Source: Parvibaculum sp035325945 (GTDB lineage: Bacteria > Pseudomonadota > Alphaproteobacteria > Parvibaculales > Parvibaculaceae). Taken from it: 64,000 nt of DNA. The notes beneath the pieces are model-generated. The model ran no database searches, had not been told where the DNA came from, and saw only the letters and a program-made list of their open reading frames with translations. Below are positions 51,671-60,934 of the stretch, piece by piece. The DNA lies in assembly GCF_035325945.1 (NCBI RefSeq), contig NZ_DAOKYX010000009.1, positions 27,295-91,294 of the forward strand, in the 5' to 3' direction. Within the stretch, counting starts at the first letter, position 1; each line of letters begins with the position of its first letter. The position numbers were made by a program, and so were the translations under genes.

Positions 51671-52695
51671 CCGCCGGTCACCGACATGTGACGCCGCAGG
51701 GCGGGGCGCTTGTGTTCGCGGTCGATGACGAAATCATGGCCCTTGGGCTTGCGGGAGATCGCCTCGTCTATGGCCGCGTCGAGCAGCGCGTCTTCCGCGC
51801 TTGCGCGCACGGGCGCGCGCAGATCGGCGGCATCGGCCTGACCGAGGCACATATAGAGCGTGCCTGTGCAGGTGAGGCGCACGCGATTGCAGCTCTCGCA
51901 GAAATTATGGGTGAGCGGCGTGATGAAGCCGAGGCGTCCGCCCGTCTCGCGGATGTGGACATAACGCGCAGGCCCGCCCGTGCGGTCGGGCAGGTCTTCG
52001 AGCGCCCAGCGTTCCTCAAGCCGTGACCGGACGAGCGAGAGCGGCAAATACTGGTCGGTGCGGTCTTCGTCGATATCGCCGAGCGGCATCGTCTCGATCA
52101 GCGTGATGTCGTGGCCGTGCGCATGCGCCCATTCGATGAGCGAGGGAATTTCCGCCTCGTTCTCGTTTCGGAGCGCGACGGTATTGATCTTGACCTTGAG
52201 GCCCGCGCGGGTCGCAGCCTCGATCCCTTCCAGAACCTGCTCCAGCCGGCCCCAGCGCGTGATCCTTGCGAAGCGGTCCGCATCGAGCGTATCGAGCGAG
52301 ACATTGACGCGGCGAACGCCCGCGGCCGCGAGATCGTCGGCGAAGCGGGCAAGCTGGCTGCCATTGGTCGTCAGCGTCAGCTCGTCGAGCGCGCCTGTCG
52401 CGAGGTGGCGGCCGAGGCTGCGGACAAGGGTCATCATGTCGCGGCGGACGAGCGGCTCGCCGCCCGTGAGGCGGAGCTTGCGCACGCCCTTGCGAATGAA
52501 GGCCGAGCAGACGCGGTCAAGCTCCTCCAGCGTCAGCAGGTCGCGCTTCGGCAGGAAGGTCATATGCTCCGACATGCAATAGGTGCAGCGGAAGTCGCAC
52601 CGATCCGTCACCGAGACGCGCAGATAGGTCACCGCCCGACCGAAGGGATCGATCATGGCGGGGCCGACTGTGCCGATGCGCGGTTCGACGGTCAT
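51667..52695 (-). CDS. moaA: GTP 3',8-cyclase (molybdenum cofactor biosynthesis MoaA)
   Basis: A 342-residue radical-SAM enzyme, EC 4.1.99.22, starting molybdopterin synthesis from GTP. N-terminal cluster C-D-F-R-C-T-Y-C near 33-40, C-terminal cluster Cys in F-C-E-S-C-N-R-V-R-L-T-C and the required G-G tail are present. The start at 52695 is 13 codons upstream of another plausible Met; a TATATA about six bases before the ATG suggests a promoter with a very short or absent leader. It supplies cofactor for enzymes such as the molybdenum hydroxylase subunit at 57.8 kb. Confidence 0.95.
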   Translation of the reverse strand: MTVEPRIGTVGPAMIDPFGRAVTYLRVSVTDRCDFRCTYCMSEHMTFLPKRDLLTLEELDRVCSAFIRKGVRKLRLTGGEPLVRRDMMTLVRSLGRHLATGALDELTLTTNGSQLARFADDLAAAGVRRVNVSLDTLDADRFARITRWGRLEQVLEGIEAATRAGLKVKINTVALRNENEAEIPSLIEWAHAHGHDITLIETMPLGDIDEDRTDQYLPLSLVRSRLEERWALEDLPDRTGGPARYVHIRETGGRLGFITPLTHNFCESCNRVRLTCTGTLYMCLGQADAADLRAPVRASAEDALLDAAIDEAISRKPKGHDFVIDREHKRPALRRHMSVTGG

Positions 52696-52840
52696 GGGTC
52701 ATATATAGCACCGGGCGTGCGGCATTTCGACCGGCTTGGCGGGTGCGGGCGCTGCCGGATCGGAAGCCATGTCGAGAAAGCGGTTTTTCAATCGCGGGCG
52801 GCAGGCTAGCCTCTCCACGCTGAAAGAGGGGGAAAGGCAT

Positions 52841-54340
52841 ATGGCGGGCGCGCACTACATTCTATCCATCGATCAGGGCACGACGAGCACGCGGGCGCTC
52901 CTGTTCGACCGCTCGGGCTCGCCCATGCGCGTGCGCCAGACGGAACTTCGGCAAATCTATCCGCAGGATGGATGGGTGGAACACGACCCGGAGGAAATCT
53001 GGAAGGCGACGCTCGAGGTCTGTCGCGGGCTGCTCACCGCCGGAACGCATGCGGAGAACATCGCCGCCATCGGCATCACCAATCAGCGCGAGACGACCGT
53101 GCTCTGGGAGCGCGCCACGGGCAAGCCGCTCCACAACGCGATCGTCTGGCAGGATCGCCGCACGGCCGATATGTGCGCCCGGCTGAAGGCGGAGGGGCGG
53201 GAGGCGGCCGTTCAGGCGAAGACGGGGCTGCTGCTCGATCCTTATTTCTCGGGCACCAAGCTGGCCTGGCTGCTCGACCATCTGCCCGATGCGCGCAAGC
53301 GGGCGGAGAAGGGCGAGCTTTGTTTCGGCACCGTCGATTCCTGGCTCGTCTACAAGCTCACGGGTGGCAAGGCGCATGTGACCGACGCGACCAACGCCTC
53401 GCGCACGCTGCTCTTCAATATCGGCACGCAAGACTGGGACGATGAAATTCTCGGCTGGCTCGGCATTCCCCGCGCCCTTCTGCCCGAGGTAAAGGATTGC
53501 TGCGCCGATTTCGGCCGCACGGAGAAGTCGCTCTTCGGCGCCGAGATCGCGGTGGCGGGCGTCGCGGGCGACCAGCAGGCGGCGACCGTGGGTCAGGCGT
53601 GCTTCGAGCCGGGGCTGATGAAATCGACCTATGGCACGGGCTGCTTCGCCATGCTCAATACGGGCGAGCGGCAGGTGGCGAGCGCCAACAGGCTGCTCAC
53701 CACGGTCGCCTACCGGCTCGGCGGCAAGACCGCATATGCGCTCGAAGGATCGATCTTCATGGCGGGCGCCATCGTGCAATGGCTGCGCGACGAGATGCGG
53801 CTCATTTCCAATTCCGCCGAGAGCGAGCGGCTCGCCGAGGACGCTGATCCCAATTCGCCCGTCGTGCTGGTGCCCGCCTTCACCGGGCTCGGCGCGCCCT
53901 ATTGGGACCCGCATGCGCGGGCGGCGCTTTTCGGCATGACGCGCGACACCGGCGCGGCCGAGATCGTGCGCGCGGCGCTCGAATCCGTTTCCTTCCAGAC
54001 CCGCGATCTCATGGAGGCGATGGCGGCCGACATGAAGGCGGCCGGGCTGCAAAGCCCGCAGGCGCTCCGCGTCGATGGCGGCATGGTGGCCAATGACTGG
54101 TTCATGCAGAACCTGACCGACATTCTCGGCGCGCCCGTCGAGCGGCCCGCCGTCATCGAGACGACAGCGCTCGGCGCGGCCTATCTCGCCGGCATGCAGG
54201 TCGGATTTTATGGCGGGACCGGGGATGTCGCGCGCAACTGGCAGTGCGAGCGTGCCTTCGAGCCGCAAATGGTGGAGGACGAGCGCACTCGCCGCTACGG
54301 GCGCTGGCAGCAGGCGGTGGGACGTGTGCTGACGAGGTGA
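52841..54340 (+). CDS. glpK: Glycerol kinase
   Basis: A 499-residue FGGY kinase, EC 2.7.1.30, turning glycerol into sn-glycerol 3-phosphate. D-Q-G-T-T-S-T-R near 11-18, W-Q-D-R-R near 103-107, G-D-Q-Q-A-A near 245-250, and G-T-G-C-F near 268-272 are standard. GGGGGAAAGG upstream. No glpF, glpD or glpR is adjacent. In a wax-ester/triacylglycerol former it would feed glycerolipid synthesis or glycerol use (inference). Confidence 0.95.
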   Translation: MAGAHYILSIDQGTTSTRALLFDRSGSPMRVRQTELRQIYPQDGWVEHDPEEIWKATLEVCRGLLTAGTHAENIAAIGITNQRETTVLWERATGKPLHNAIVWQDRRTADMCARLKAEGREAAVQAKTGLLLDPYFSGTKLAWLLDHLPDARKRAEKGELCFGTVDSWLVYKLTGGKAHVTDATNASRTLLFNIGTQDWDDEILGWLGIPRALLPEVKDCCADFGRTEKSLFGAEIAVAGVAGDQQAATVGQACFEPGLMKSTYGTGCFAMLNTGERQVASANRLLTTVAYRLGGKTAYALEGSIFMAGAIVQWLRDEMRLISNSAESERLAEDADPNSPVVLVPAFTGLGAPYWDPHARAALFGMTRDTGAAEIVRAALESVSFQTRDLMEAMAADMKAAGLQSPQALRVDGGMVANDWFMQNLTDILGAPVERPAVIETTALGAAYLAGMQVGFYGGTGDVARNWQCERAFEPQMVEDERTRRYGRWQQAVGRVLTR

Positions 54341-54462
54341 GGCGCGCGATGAGTACGCGCCGCGCCCGCCTATAACAGCCTGCCCATATCAAAGGAAAGA
54401 AATTGGGGAGAGGGGCGAGAGGCGATTATACTGCCTGCATATGAACCCCGGGGAGAGCGCTC
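54341..54462. other. Short gap glpK / GlcD-like gene
   Basis: About 120 bases; no terminator recognised, so read-through from glpK is possible. Confidence 0.4.
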
Positions 54463-55881
54463 ATGGCCGGACCGACGGATGATCTCATCGCGAAACTGAA
54501 GGCGGCTCTCGGGCCGGGCAGCGTGCTCGAGGGCGCAGAGGCGGCGGAGAAGGCGCAAGGCGGATGGAGCAGGCTCGGCACGCCGCGCGCCGTTCTGCGT
54601 CCGGCCTCGACCGCGGACGTCTCGACGATCCTGAAACTCTGTCATGCAGCCGGGGAACCCGTGGTGCCATGGGGCGGCAAGACCGGCCTCGTCGAAGGTG
54701 GAGAGGCGGACGGGCATCTGGCGCTGTCGCTCGAACGCATGAACAGGATCGAGGAGATCGACGTCGCGGGCGGCACGGCGACGGTGCAGGCCGGTTGTGT
54801 GTTGCAGAGCTTCTGCGAGGCGGTGGACGCCAAGGGCGCGCTTTTCCCGCTCGACCTCGGCGCGCGCGGCTCGGCCACTATCGGCGGCAATATTTCGACC
54901 AATGCGGGCGGTAATCGCGTCATCCGTTACGGCATGATGCGCGACATGGTGCTCGGCCTCGAAGCCGTGCTGGCCGATGGCACTGTCATGTCCTCGCTCA
55001 ACCATCTCATCAAGAACAATGCCGGCTACGATCTGAAGCAGCTCTTCATCGGTTCGGAGGGAACGCTCGGCGTCGTCACGCGCGCCGTGCTGCGGCTGCG
55101 GCCGAAGCCCATGTCGCAGGACACGGCCTTCGTCTCGGTCGAGAGCTTTGAGCAGCTACCGAAATTCCTGCGCCATATGGAGCGCGCGCTTGGTGGCACG
55201 CTGTCGGCCTTCGAGGTCATGTGGGCCGATTTCTACAAGCTCGTGACGTCGGAACCGGCGAAGGGCAAGCCGCCGCTCCCTTATGGCCATCCCTATTACG
55301 TGCTCGTGGAATCCATGGGCGGGGATCAGGCGGAGGATTCCGCGCGCTTCGAGAAGGCGCTGATGGCGGCGCTCGAGACGGGCGAGGTTTCGGACGCGGT
55401 CATCGCGAAGAACCAGGACGAGCGCAGCCAGATGTGGGCGCTGCGCGACGATGTGGGGCAGGTCGGGCGCAACTGGCCGATCTTTACCTTCGATGTGAGC
55501 CTCAAGATCGCGGATATGGATGGCTATATCGCCGAGGTCCGCGAGGGGCTGAAGGCGAAATGGCCCCAGCATACGCTGATGGTCTTTGGCCATCTCGGCG
55601 ACGGCAATCTGCACGTCATTCCGGGTACGATCAGCGAGCACACGCCGGAGAGCCGCAAGGCGGTGGAGGCGGTGGTTTACGGCGCGCTCAGAAAGCGTGG
55701 CGGCTCCGTCTCGGCCGAGCACGGCATCGGGCTTGAGAAGCGGCCCTATCTCGGCTGGTCGCGCTCGCCGGAAGAAGTGGCGCTGATGCAGACGCTGAAG
55801 GCCGCGCTCGATCCGAAGGGCATTCTCAATCCGGGCAAGGTGCTCGAGCCCGTCGCGCCCCATGCCAGGGCGGCCGAGTGA
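54463..55881 (+). CDS. FAD-linked D-2-hydroxyacid dehydrogenase (GlcD/D-lactate dehydrogenase family)
   Basis: A 472-residue flavoprotein: N-terminal PCMH-type FAD domain (P-W-G-G-K-T-G-L near 69-76, G-G-N-I-S-T-N-A-G-G near 142-151) and C-terminal FAD-oxidase domain with G-H-L-G-D-G-N-L-H near 378-386 and A-E-H-G-I-G near 419-424. Family members oxidise D-lactate, D-2-hydroxyglutarate or glycolate with quinones or cytochromes. It overlaps the next gene by GTGA, so it is co-translated with an NAD-type D-2-hydroxyacid dehydrogenase; together they would cycle D-lactate and pyruvate. Confidence 0.9.
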   Translation: MAGPTDDLIAKLKAALGPGSVLEGAEAAEKAQGGWSRLGTPRAVLRPASTADVSTILKLCHAAGEPVVPWGGKTGLVEGGEADGHLALSLERMNRIEEIDVAGGTATVQAGCVLQSFCEAVDAKGALFPLDLGARGSATIGGNISTNAGGNRVIRYGMMRDMVLGLEAVLADGTVMSSLNHLIKNNAGYDLKQLFIGSEGTLGVVTRAVLRLRPKPMSQDTAFVSVESFEQLPKFLRHMERALGGTLSAFEVMWADFYKLVTSEPAKGKPPLPYGHPYYVLVESMGGDQAEDSARFEKALMAALETGEVSDAVIAKNQDERSQMWALRDDVGQVGRNWPIFTFDVSLKIADMDGYIAEVREGLKAKWPQHTLMVFGHLGDGNLHVIPGTISEHTPESRKAVEAVVYGALRKRGGSVSAEHGIGLEKRPYLGWSRSPEEVALMQTLKAALDPKGILNPGKVLEPVAPHARAAE

Positions 55882-56876
55882 CGATCGCCGTCTTCGAGGC
55901 CGAGACGCGCGAGGCTGTTCCGTTCGACCGGCTCAAGCCTGCGCATCGGGTGCAGCTCTTCGCCGAGGGCGTGAGCGTGGCCAATGCCGCTGTCGCGGCC
56001 GATGCGGAGATCGTTTCCGTCTTCATCTATTCCACCCTCGACGCGGTGGTCCTCGACCAGATGAAGCGGCTCAAGCTCATTGCAACGCGCTCGACGGGAT
56101 ATGACCATATCGACCTCGACTATTGCCGGGCGCATGGCATCGCCGTCTGCAACGTGCCGACTTATGGCGAGAATACCGTGGCCGAGCATGTCTTCGCGCT
56201 TCTGCTGGGGCTCAGCCACCGCCTTCCCGAGGCTGTGGCCCGCACGCGCTCGGGGCAGTTCTCGCCCGAGGGGCTCGAAGGCTTTGATCTCGCGGGAAAG
56301 ACGTTCGGCGTTATCGGCACGGGCCATATCGGGCGGCATGCGATCCGCATTGCCAAGGGCTTCGCCATGCAGGTTATTGCCTGTGAGGAGAAGCCGGACC
56401 CCGCGCTTGCCGAAGGGCTGGGATTTCGCTTCGTCCCGCTCGACGAATTGCTGGCCGAGGCGGATGTCATCTCGCTCCATGTGCCGCTGACGGCTGCAAC
56501 GCAGAATCTGCTCTCGGAAGCGGCATTCGCGCGCATGAAGACGGGCGTTGTCGTCATCAACACCGCGCGAGGCGGTCTCATCGATACAGCTGCGCTCATT
56601 CGTGCCCTGAGGAGCGGCAAGGTCGCGGGTGCGGGGCTCGACGTGCTGCCGGAGGAGCCGCTCATCCGCGAGGAGGCCGAGCTTGTCTCGTCGGCCTTTG
56701 CCGGGCAGCATGATCTGAAAAGCCTCATCGCCAATCACGTTCTGCTCAACATGCCGAACGTAATCGTGACGCCCCATAGCGCCTTCTACACGCGCGAGGC
56801 GGTGCAGCGCATCATTGAGACCACGGTCGGCAACATCGAGGCGTTTCTGACCGGCGTGCCCGTCAATCTCGTTTGA
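55878..56876 (+). CDS. D-lactate dehydrogenase-like 2-hydroxyacid dehydrogenase
   Basis: A 332-residue NAD-dependent D-2-hydroxyacid dehydrogenase of the LdhA type: R-S-T-G-Y-D-H-I-D near 73-81, P-T-Y-G-E-N-T-V-A-E-H near 96-106, G-T-G-H-I-G near 150-155, N-T-A-R-G-G-L-I-D near 235-243 and T-P-H-S-A-F-Y-T late with the catalytic His. The GTG start overlaps the FAD dehydrogenase stop. The pair could balance fermentative and respiratory D-lactate use. A second, more distant paralogue lies at 38.9 kb. Confidence 0.9.
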   Translation: MTIAVFEAETREAVPFDRLKPAHRVQLFAEGVSVANAAVAADAEIVSVFIYSTLDAVVLDQMKRLKLIATRSTGYDHIDLDYCRAHGIAVCNVPTYGENTVAEHVFALLLGLSHRLPEAVARTRSGQFSPEGLEGFDLAGKTFGVIGTGHIGRHAIRIAKGFAMQVIACEEKPDPALAEGLGFRFVPLDELLAEADVISLHVPLTAATQNLLSEAAFARMKTGVVVINTARGGLIDTAALIRALRSGKVAGAGLDVLPEEPLIREEAELVSSAFAGQHDLKSLIANHVLLNMPNVIVTPHSAFYTREAVQRIIETTVGNIEAFLTGVPVNLV

Positions 56877-56894
56877 CACCAGGCGGCGCCGGGC

Positions 56895-56917
56895 GCGGCG
56901 GAGCGTGGCTCCGCCGC
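56895..56917. terminator. Strong hairpin between convergent ldhA-like and spy-like genes
   Basis: GCGGCGGAGC-GTG-GCTCCGCCGC: a perfect 10-bp, all-but-one GC/CG stem with a 3-base loop. No adjacent T-run, but its place and strength suggest a shared end for both transcripts. Confidence 0.55.
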
Positions 56918-56929
56918 TCTCGCACGCGT

Positions 56930-57502
56930 TTATTGCTGCGTCGCGGGCGCCGGTGCTTCCGTGCTCTGACCGGAGGCGTTCCATCCGCCACGGCGGTTCT
57001 CGAAGGGGTGCTCGCGCGCATGTTTTCCGCGCGCGAAATGGCTGTTTTCGAGATCGCCGGCCCGGTCCAGAATTTTCTTCTGGTTGTCGTCCAGCGTCTT
57101 GTAAAGCGCCTCGAGCGCGGGCCGGGACGCTCGGAGCGCTTCGAGCCGCACCGAGAGTGTGGTTTCGAGCATGGCCTGGCGTTCGACGATTGAAAGCCGC
57201 TTGTGTTCCGCCCGCATCGGCATTTGCAGGCATTGCTGCTCGCGGGCCTTGGCGTTCGCCATCACGGTGTCGCGCCATTTCGTCCAGGCGCCGCGCTGGT
57301 CTGCGGTCGGTTTCAGCTTCGCCTCGAGATAGGCGAGCCGGCCGGTCATCCTCGCGGTACGATCGGCGCACCGGTTTTCCTGCTTCTTCTGCATCTCGGC
57401 GGCGTTCGGCGCCGCCGGTGCGGGGGTTGCGGCAAGGGCTCCGGCCGTCACCATGCCGGTGAGCAGCAGGGCCGCCGTTCCTGCCAGAATTCGCTTGTGC
57501 AT
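56930..57502 (-). CDS. Spy/CpxP-family periplasmic protein (LTXXQ-like motif)
   Basis: A 190-residue exported protein: signal peptide (1-24), then a long helical domain with L-K-P-T-A-D-Q near 63-69 and L-D-D-N-Q near 139-143 that resemble the LTxxQ motifs of Spy and CpxP. Those are periplasmic chaperones or stress-sensor adaptors. The C-terminus is a His/Asn/Gly/Pro-rich tail. GAGGA precedes the ATG. No cpxRA-like two-component genes are adjacent. Confidence 0.8.
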   Translation of the reverse strand: MHKRILAGTAALLLTGMVTAGALAATPAPAAPNAAEMQKKQENRCADRTARMTGRLAYLEAKLKPTADQRGAWTKWRDTVMANAKAREQQCLQMPMRAEHKRLSIVERQAMLETTLSVRLEALRASRPALEALYKTLDDNQKKILDRAGDLENSHFARGKHAREHPFENRRGGWNASGQSTEAPAPATQQ

Positions 57503-57781
57503 GTCTTTCGGTCCTCTTGGCTCGTGCCCCCTCAGACCGTCATACGCGGATCGCGCATTTCTCCGTCGCGCCTTCCGGACGGAATGATGTGGGCAGGCCG
57601 GCAGGTATGCGGACAGGTTTGCGGCGCGGTATGGCCCGTGGCAGACTGTCATGCCGGTCACAATTCGGGATCGAGGCGGCGCGCGAAGCTCGCGGCACCG
57701 CATCTCCCCATCACCGCCATCGGAATTCGGGCGCGGACGAATGTCACGCCATCTGCCATCTGCGAAGCACGAGGTCATGTC
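57503..57781. other. Intergenic region spy-like / molybdenum hydroxylase
   Basis: About 280 bases between divergent genes. The hydroxylase frame is open through here but without a start or ribosome site, so it is not coding. No terminator or RNA gene recognised. Confidence 0.4.
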
Positions 57782-60130
57782 ATGGTGAAGTTCGGCGTCG
57801 GTCAACCGATGAGGCGGGTCGAGGATGAACGGCTGATCACGGGCAAGGGGCGCTACACGGACGACATCTCCGTCGAGGGGCAAGCCCATGCCTTCATGGT
57901 GCGTTCGCCGCATGCCCATGCGCGGATCGCCTCGATCGACGCGGAGGAGGCGCGGAACGCGCCGGGCGTGCTCGCCGTCTTCACGGGCGAGGATGCGAAA
58001 CGCGAAGGGCTCGGCGTCATCGCGAGCCCCGCCGCCGACCTGCTGAAGAACAGGGACGGGACGCCGATCTTCAAGACCACGCGCCATCTCATCGCAGACG
58101 AGCGCGTGCGCTATGCAGGCGACACGGTCGCGGTCATCGTTGCCGAAACGCTCAATCAGGCGCGCGACGCGGCCGATCTCCTCATCATCGACTATGAAGC
58201 ATTGCCCGCCGTCGCCGACACGGCGGGCGCGCTTGCGCCGGATGCGCCTGTCGTCTGGGAGGAATTGGGATCGAACCTTGCCTATGACTGGAGCTTCGGC
58301 AATGAGGCGGCGGTCGCAGACGCGATGAAGGCCGCGCATCACGTCACCCGGCTCAAGCTCATCAACAACCGCATCGTGGTCAATGCCATGGAGCCGCGCG
58401 CCGCGCTCGGCGTCTATGATGCGGGCGCCGACCGCTACACGCTCTATGCGCCGAGCCAGGGCGTGCACAGCATTAGAAATTTCATCGCCCAGTATTCGCT
58501 GCAAATTCCCGTGGAGAAGCTCCGCGTCATCACCGACGATGTCGGCGGCGGCTTTGGCATGAAGACCTTCGTCTATCCCGAATATCCGCTGGTGCTCTTC
58601 GCCGCGAGGAAGCTCGGGCGGCCCGTCAAGTGGACGGCCGATCGCTCCGACAGCTTCCTCACCGACAGCCAGGGCCGGGATCATGTGACGGAAGCGGCGC
58701 TCGCGCTTGACAAGGACGGGCGTATTCTCGGCCTCGAGGTGCAGACCATCGCCAATCTCGGCGGCTATCAGAGCCAGTACGGACCTTTCATCCCATCGCT
58801 CGCGCCGCGTGGCATGCAGGCGGGCGTCTACAAGATGCCCGCGCTCTTCAATCGCGTGCGTGCCGTCTATACCAACACCGTGCCGGTCGACGCCTATCGC
58901 GGCGCCGGAAGGCCGGAAGCTTCTTATCTCATCGAGCGCATCATAGACCAGGCGGGCCGCGAGCTTGGTCTTGGTACGGATGAAATCCGGCGGCGCAATT
59001 TCATCAAGGCGAACGAAATTCCCTACAAGGGCGGCGCGTCGCTGCCCTTCGACTCCGGCGATTTCGCGCGCAATCTCGACGACGCGCTGAAGAAATCCGA
59101 TTTCGCAGGCTTCGAGACGCGCCGCGCGGCGGCGGCGAAGGTGGGCAAGCTCGCCGGGATAGGCATCAGCTACTATGTCGAGCGCACGGCGGCGGGCATG
59201 TCGGATTATGCGCGCATCGCCATCGATGGCGAGAAGGGCATCGTTCATGTGTGGACCGGCCAGCAGACGAACGGGCAGGGCCACGAGACGGCATGGACGC
59301 AATTCCTCGCCAACCGGCTCGGCCTCGATATCGAAAAGATCAAGGTGCATCTGGGCGACAGCGACGTGCTGCCCGGAGGCGCGGGCACGGGCGGCTCCAA
59401 GGCGCTCTATCTCGTCACCGGCGCGATCGGCGATGCGTCCGACAAGCTCATAGACAAGGGGCGCGAGATCGCGGCGAACGAACTCGAGGCGGCCAAGGCC
59501 GACATCGAATATCGGGGCGGAGAGGGCGAGGCCGTCTTCGCCGTCGCGGGCACGGATCGCAAGATCGACCTTTTCGCGGTGGCGCGGCTCGCCGAGCGTC
59601 AGGCCGATCTCGGCGAGCTTTCGGGCGACGGCGAATATAACCAGAAGGGCAACACCTTCCCGAACGGCGCGCATATCTGCGAGGTCGAGATCGATCAGGA
59701 CACGGGCGTCTTCCGCATTGCGCGCTACACGGCCGTCGATGATTTCGGCCATATCCTCAATCCGCTCCTCGTCGCCGGGCAGGTGCATGGCGGCATCGTG
59801 CAGGGGCTCGGCCAGGCGATGGGCGAGCAGGCCGTCTTCGACAGGGAAACGGGCCAGCTCATCACCGGCTCGCTCATGGACTACTGGCTGCCCCGCGCCG
59901 ACGACGTGCCCTTCTTCGAGGTGAGCTACAACGAGATTCCCTCGACCTCCAATGCTCTCGGTGTGAAGGGCGCGGGCGAGGCGGGGACCGTCGGCGCACC
60001 CGCGGCGTTCATCAATGCCGTCATCGATGCCCTCCGCCCCCTCGGTATCGAAACCATCGACATGCCGGTGACGCCGCAAAAGCTCTGGTCCGTCATTCAC
60101 GGCGCGCGCCGGGCGGAACGGGCAGTTTAG
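57782..60130 (+). CDS. Xanthine dehydrogenase-family molybdopterin-binding large subunit
   Basis: A 782-residue Mo-hydroxylase large subunit: R-x-E-D-x-R-L-I-T-G-K-G-R-Y near 11-25, D-V-G-G-G-F-G-M-K near 250-262, V-D-A-Y-R-G-A-G-R-P-E near 369-380, and the catalytic Glu733 in G-A-G-E-A-G-T-V-G-A. The active loop reads A-Y-R-G-A-G-R, not A-Y-R-C-S-F-R, so it is an aldehyde or N-heterocycle/other hydroxylase rather than true aerobic CO dehydrogenase. GAGG seven bases upstream sets the start. No [2Fe-2S] or FAD subunit gene lies beside it, which is unusual. A TetR gene with operators follows 78 bases later. Confidence 0.9.
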   Translation: MVKFGVGQPMRRVEDERLITGKGRYTDDISVEGQAHAFMVRSPHAHARIASIDAEEARNAPGVLAVFTGEDAKREGLGVIASPAADLLKNRDGTPIFKTTRHLIADERVRYAGDTVAVIVAETLNQARDAADLLIIDYEALPAVADTAGALAPDAPVVWEELGSNLAYDWSFGNEAAVADAMKAAHHVTRLKLINNRIVVNAMEPRAALGVYDAGADRYTLYAPSQGVHSIRNFIAQYSLQIPVEKLRVITDDVGGGFGMKTFVYPEYPLVLFAARKLGRPVKWTADRSDSFLTDSQGRDHVTEAALALDKDGRILGLEVQTIANLGGYQSQYGPFIPSLAPRGMQAGVYKMPALFNRVRAVYTNTVPVDAYRGAGRPEASYLIERIIDQAGRELGLGTDEIRRRNFIKANEIPYKGGASLPFDSGDFARNLDDALKKSDFAGFETRRAAAAKVGKLAGIGISYYVERTAAGMSDYARIAIDGEKGIVHVWTGQQTNGQGHETAWTQFLANRLGLDIEKIKVHLGDSDVLPGGAGTGGSKALYLVTGAIGDASDKLIDKGREIAANELEAAKADIEYRGGEGEAVFAVAGTDRKIDLFAVARLAERQADLGELSGDGEYNQKGNTFPNGAHICEVEIDQDTGVFRIARYTAVDDFGHILNPLLVAGQVHGGIVQGLGQAMGEQAVFDRETGQLITGSLMDYWLPRADDVPFFEVSYNEIPSTSNALGVKGAGEAGTVGAPAAFINAVIDALRPLGIETIDMPVTPQKLWSVIHGARRAERAV

Positions 60131-60141
60131 GGGCGGCACCC

Positions 60142-60155
60142 TAACAATTTTGTCA
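60142..60155. promoter_or_regulatory. Imperfect operator copy TAACAA-TT-TTGTCA
   Basis: Resembles the perfect palindrome 20 bases downstream, with one arm base different and a two-base centre. The pair suggests cooperative or tandem TetR binding upstream of the tetR start. Confidence 0.45.
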
Positions 60156-60174
60156 GTTGGCGCTGCCCAGCTGT

Positions 60175-60187
60175 TGACAATTTGTCA
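60175..60187. promoter_or_regulatory. TetR operator TGACAA-T-TTGTCA over a TTGACA -35 element
   Basis: A perfect 6+6 inverted repeat with a one-base centre; its left arm is inside TTGACA (60174-60179). About 22 bases separate it from the tetR ATG. It is positioned for autoregulation of tetR and the downstream genes. Confidence 0.65.
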
Positions 60188-60208
60188 CTTGATGCCGAAC
60201 ATTATTTC

Positions 60209-60898
60209 ATGGTGACGGAGGAAACGGCCTCCAGACGGGAAAAAAGCCAGGAGGCGCCTGTTCTGGATGTGGCGGACGAAGCCGCTGTTGGCGCTGGCGT
60301 GAGCGGCGCGGGCAATGGCACTTCCCGCCGGAAAATGGAAAGCCGCCGCAAGCTGCTTGCAGCCGCGAGAAAACTTTTCGTCGAGCGCGGCTATCACGAT
60401 ACGCGCCCCCAGGATATTTCGCGCGAAGCCGGCGTCGGCCACGGCACCTTCTATCTGCATTTCGAGGACAAGCTCGACTGCTTCCTGGCGTTCACGGAAG
60501 AGGCGGCGAACGAACTCGACGTTTTCGTGTCGCAATATCTGGCCAGCGCCGGCGCGCTCGATGAAGTCATCCGCGAAATCCTGCGCGCCATCTTCGAGTA
60601 TTCCGACGAGCGTCCGGGCGTGCTCGCGGCCGCGCTCACCGATGTCACGGTTTTTTCGACCGGCGACCTGAGCCGGAAGATGCCCGCCGCGCGCTGGGCG
60701 CAAGGCTGGACCAGACTGCTCGACGAGTTGCAGAGCAAGGGAGCGGTGGCCGGAGACATCGACACACGGCTTGCCGGATATCTCATCATCGGCGCGATCA
60801 AGCAGGGCGGCGCCTTCGCGACGCGCGACCACATCGATCGCGACATCTTCATCGACAACATGACGAAGCTATTCGTCCGGGCGCTCCGGACGCAATGA
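60209..60898 (+). CDS. TetR/AcrR-family regulator of the LLM cluster
   Basis: A 229-residue TetR protein with a 50-residue Ala/Glu/Ser-rich extension ahead of the helix-turn-helix (L-L-A-A-A-R-K-L-F-V-E-R-G-Y-H-D-T, V-G-H-G-T-F-Y-L-H-F). The ligand domain is all-helical. The ATG at 60209 is chosen as the first after the operator; no ribosome site is visible, so a later start (Met at 60335) is possible. It sits directly upstream of the unrecognised protein and LLM genes and probably controls them in response to a small hydrophobic molecule. Confidence 0.88.
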   Translation: MVTEETASRREKSQEAPVLDVADEAAVGAGVSGAGNGTSRRKMESRRKLLAAARKLFVERGYHDTRPQDISREAGVGHGTFYLHFEDKLDCFLAFTEEAANELDVFVSQYLASAGALDEVIREILRAIFEYSDERPGVLAAALTDVTVFSTGDLSRKMPAARWAQGWTRLLDELQSKGAVAGDIDTRLAGYLIIGAIKQGGAFATRDHIDRDIFIDNMTKLFVRALRTQ

Positions 60899-60934
60899 AA
60901 ACCGGCCCGCAAGAGGCCGACATGGGAGGAAGGG

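Noticed and set aside
56930..60139. A 1069-codon open frame on the minus strand
   Set aside because: Antisense shadow of the molybdenum hydroxylase gene produced by high GC; only its 3' end (56930-57502) is a real gene with its own ribosome site and signal peptide.
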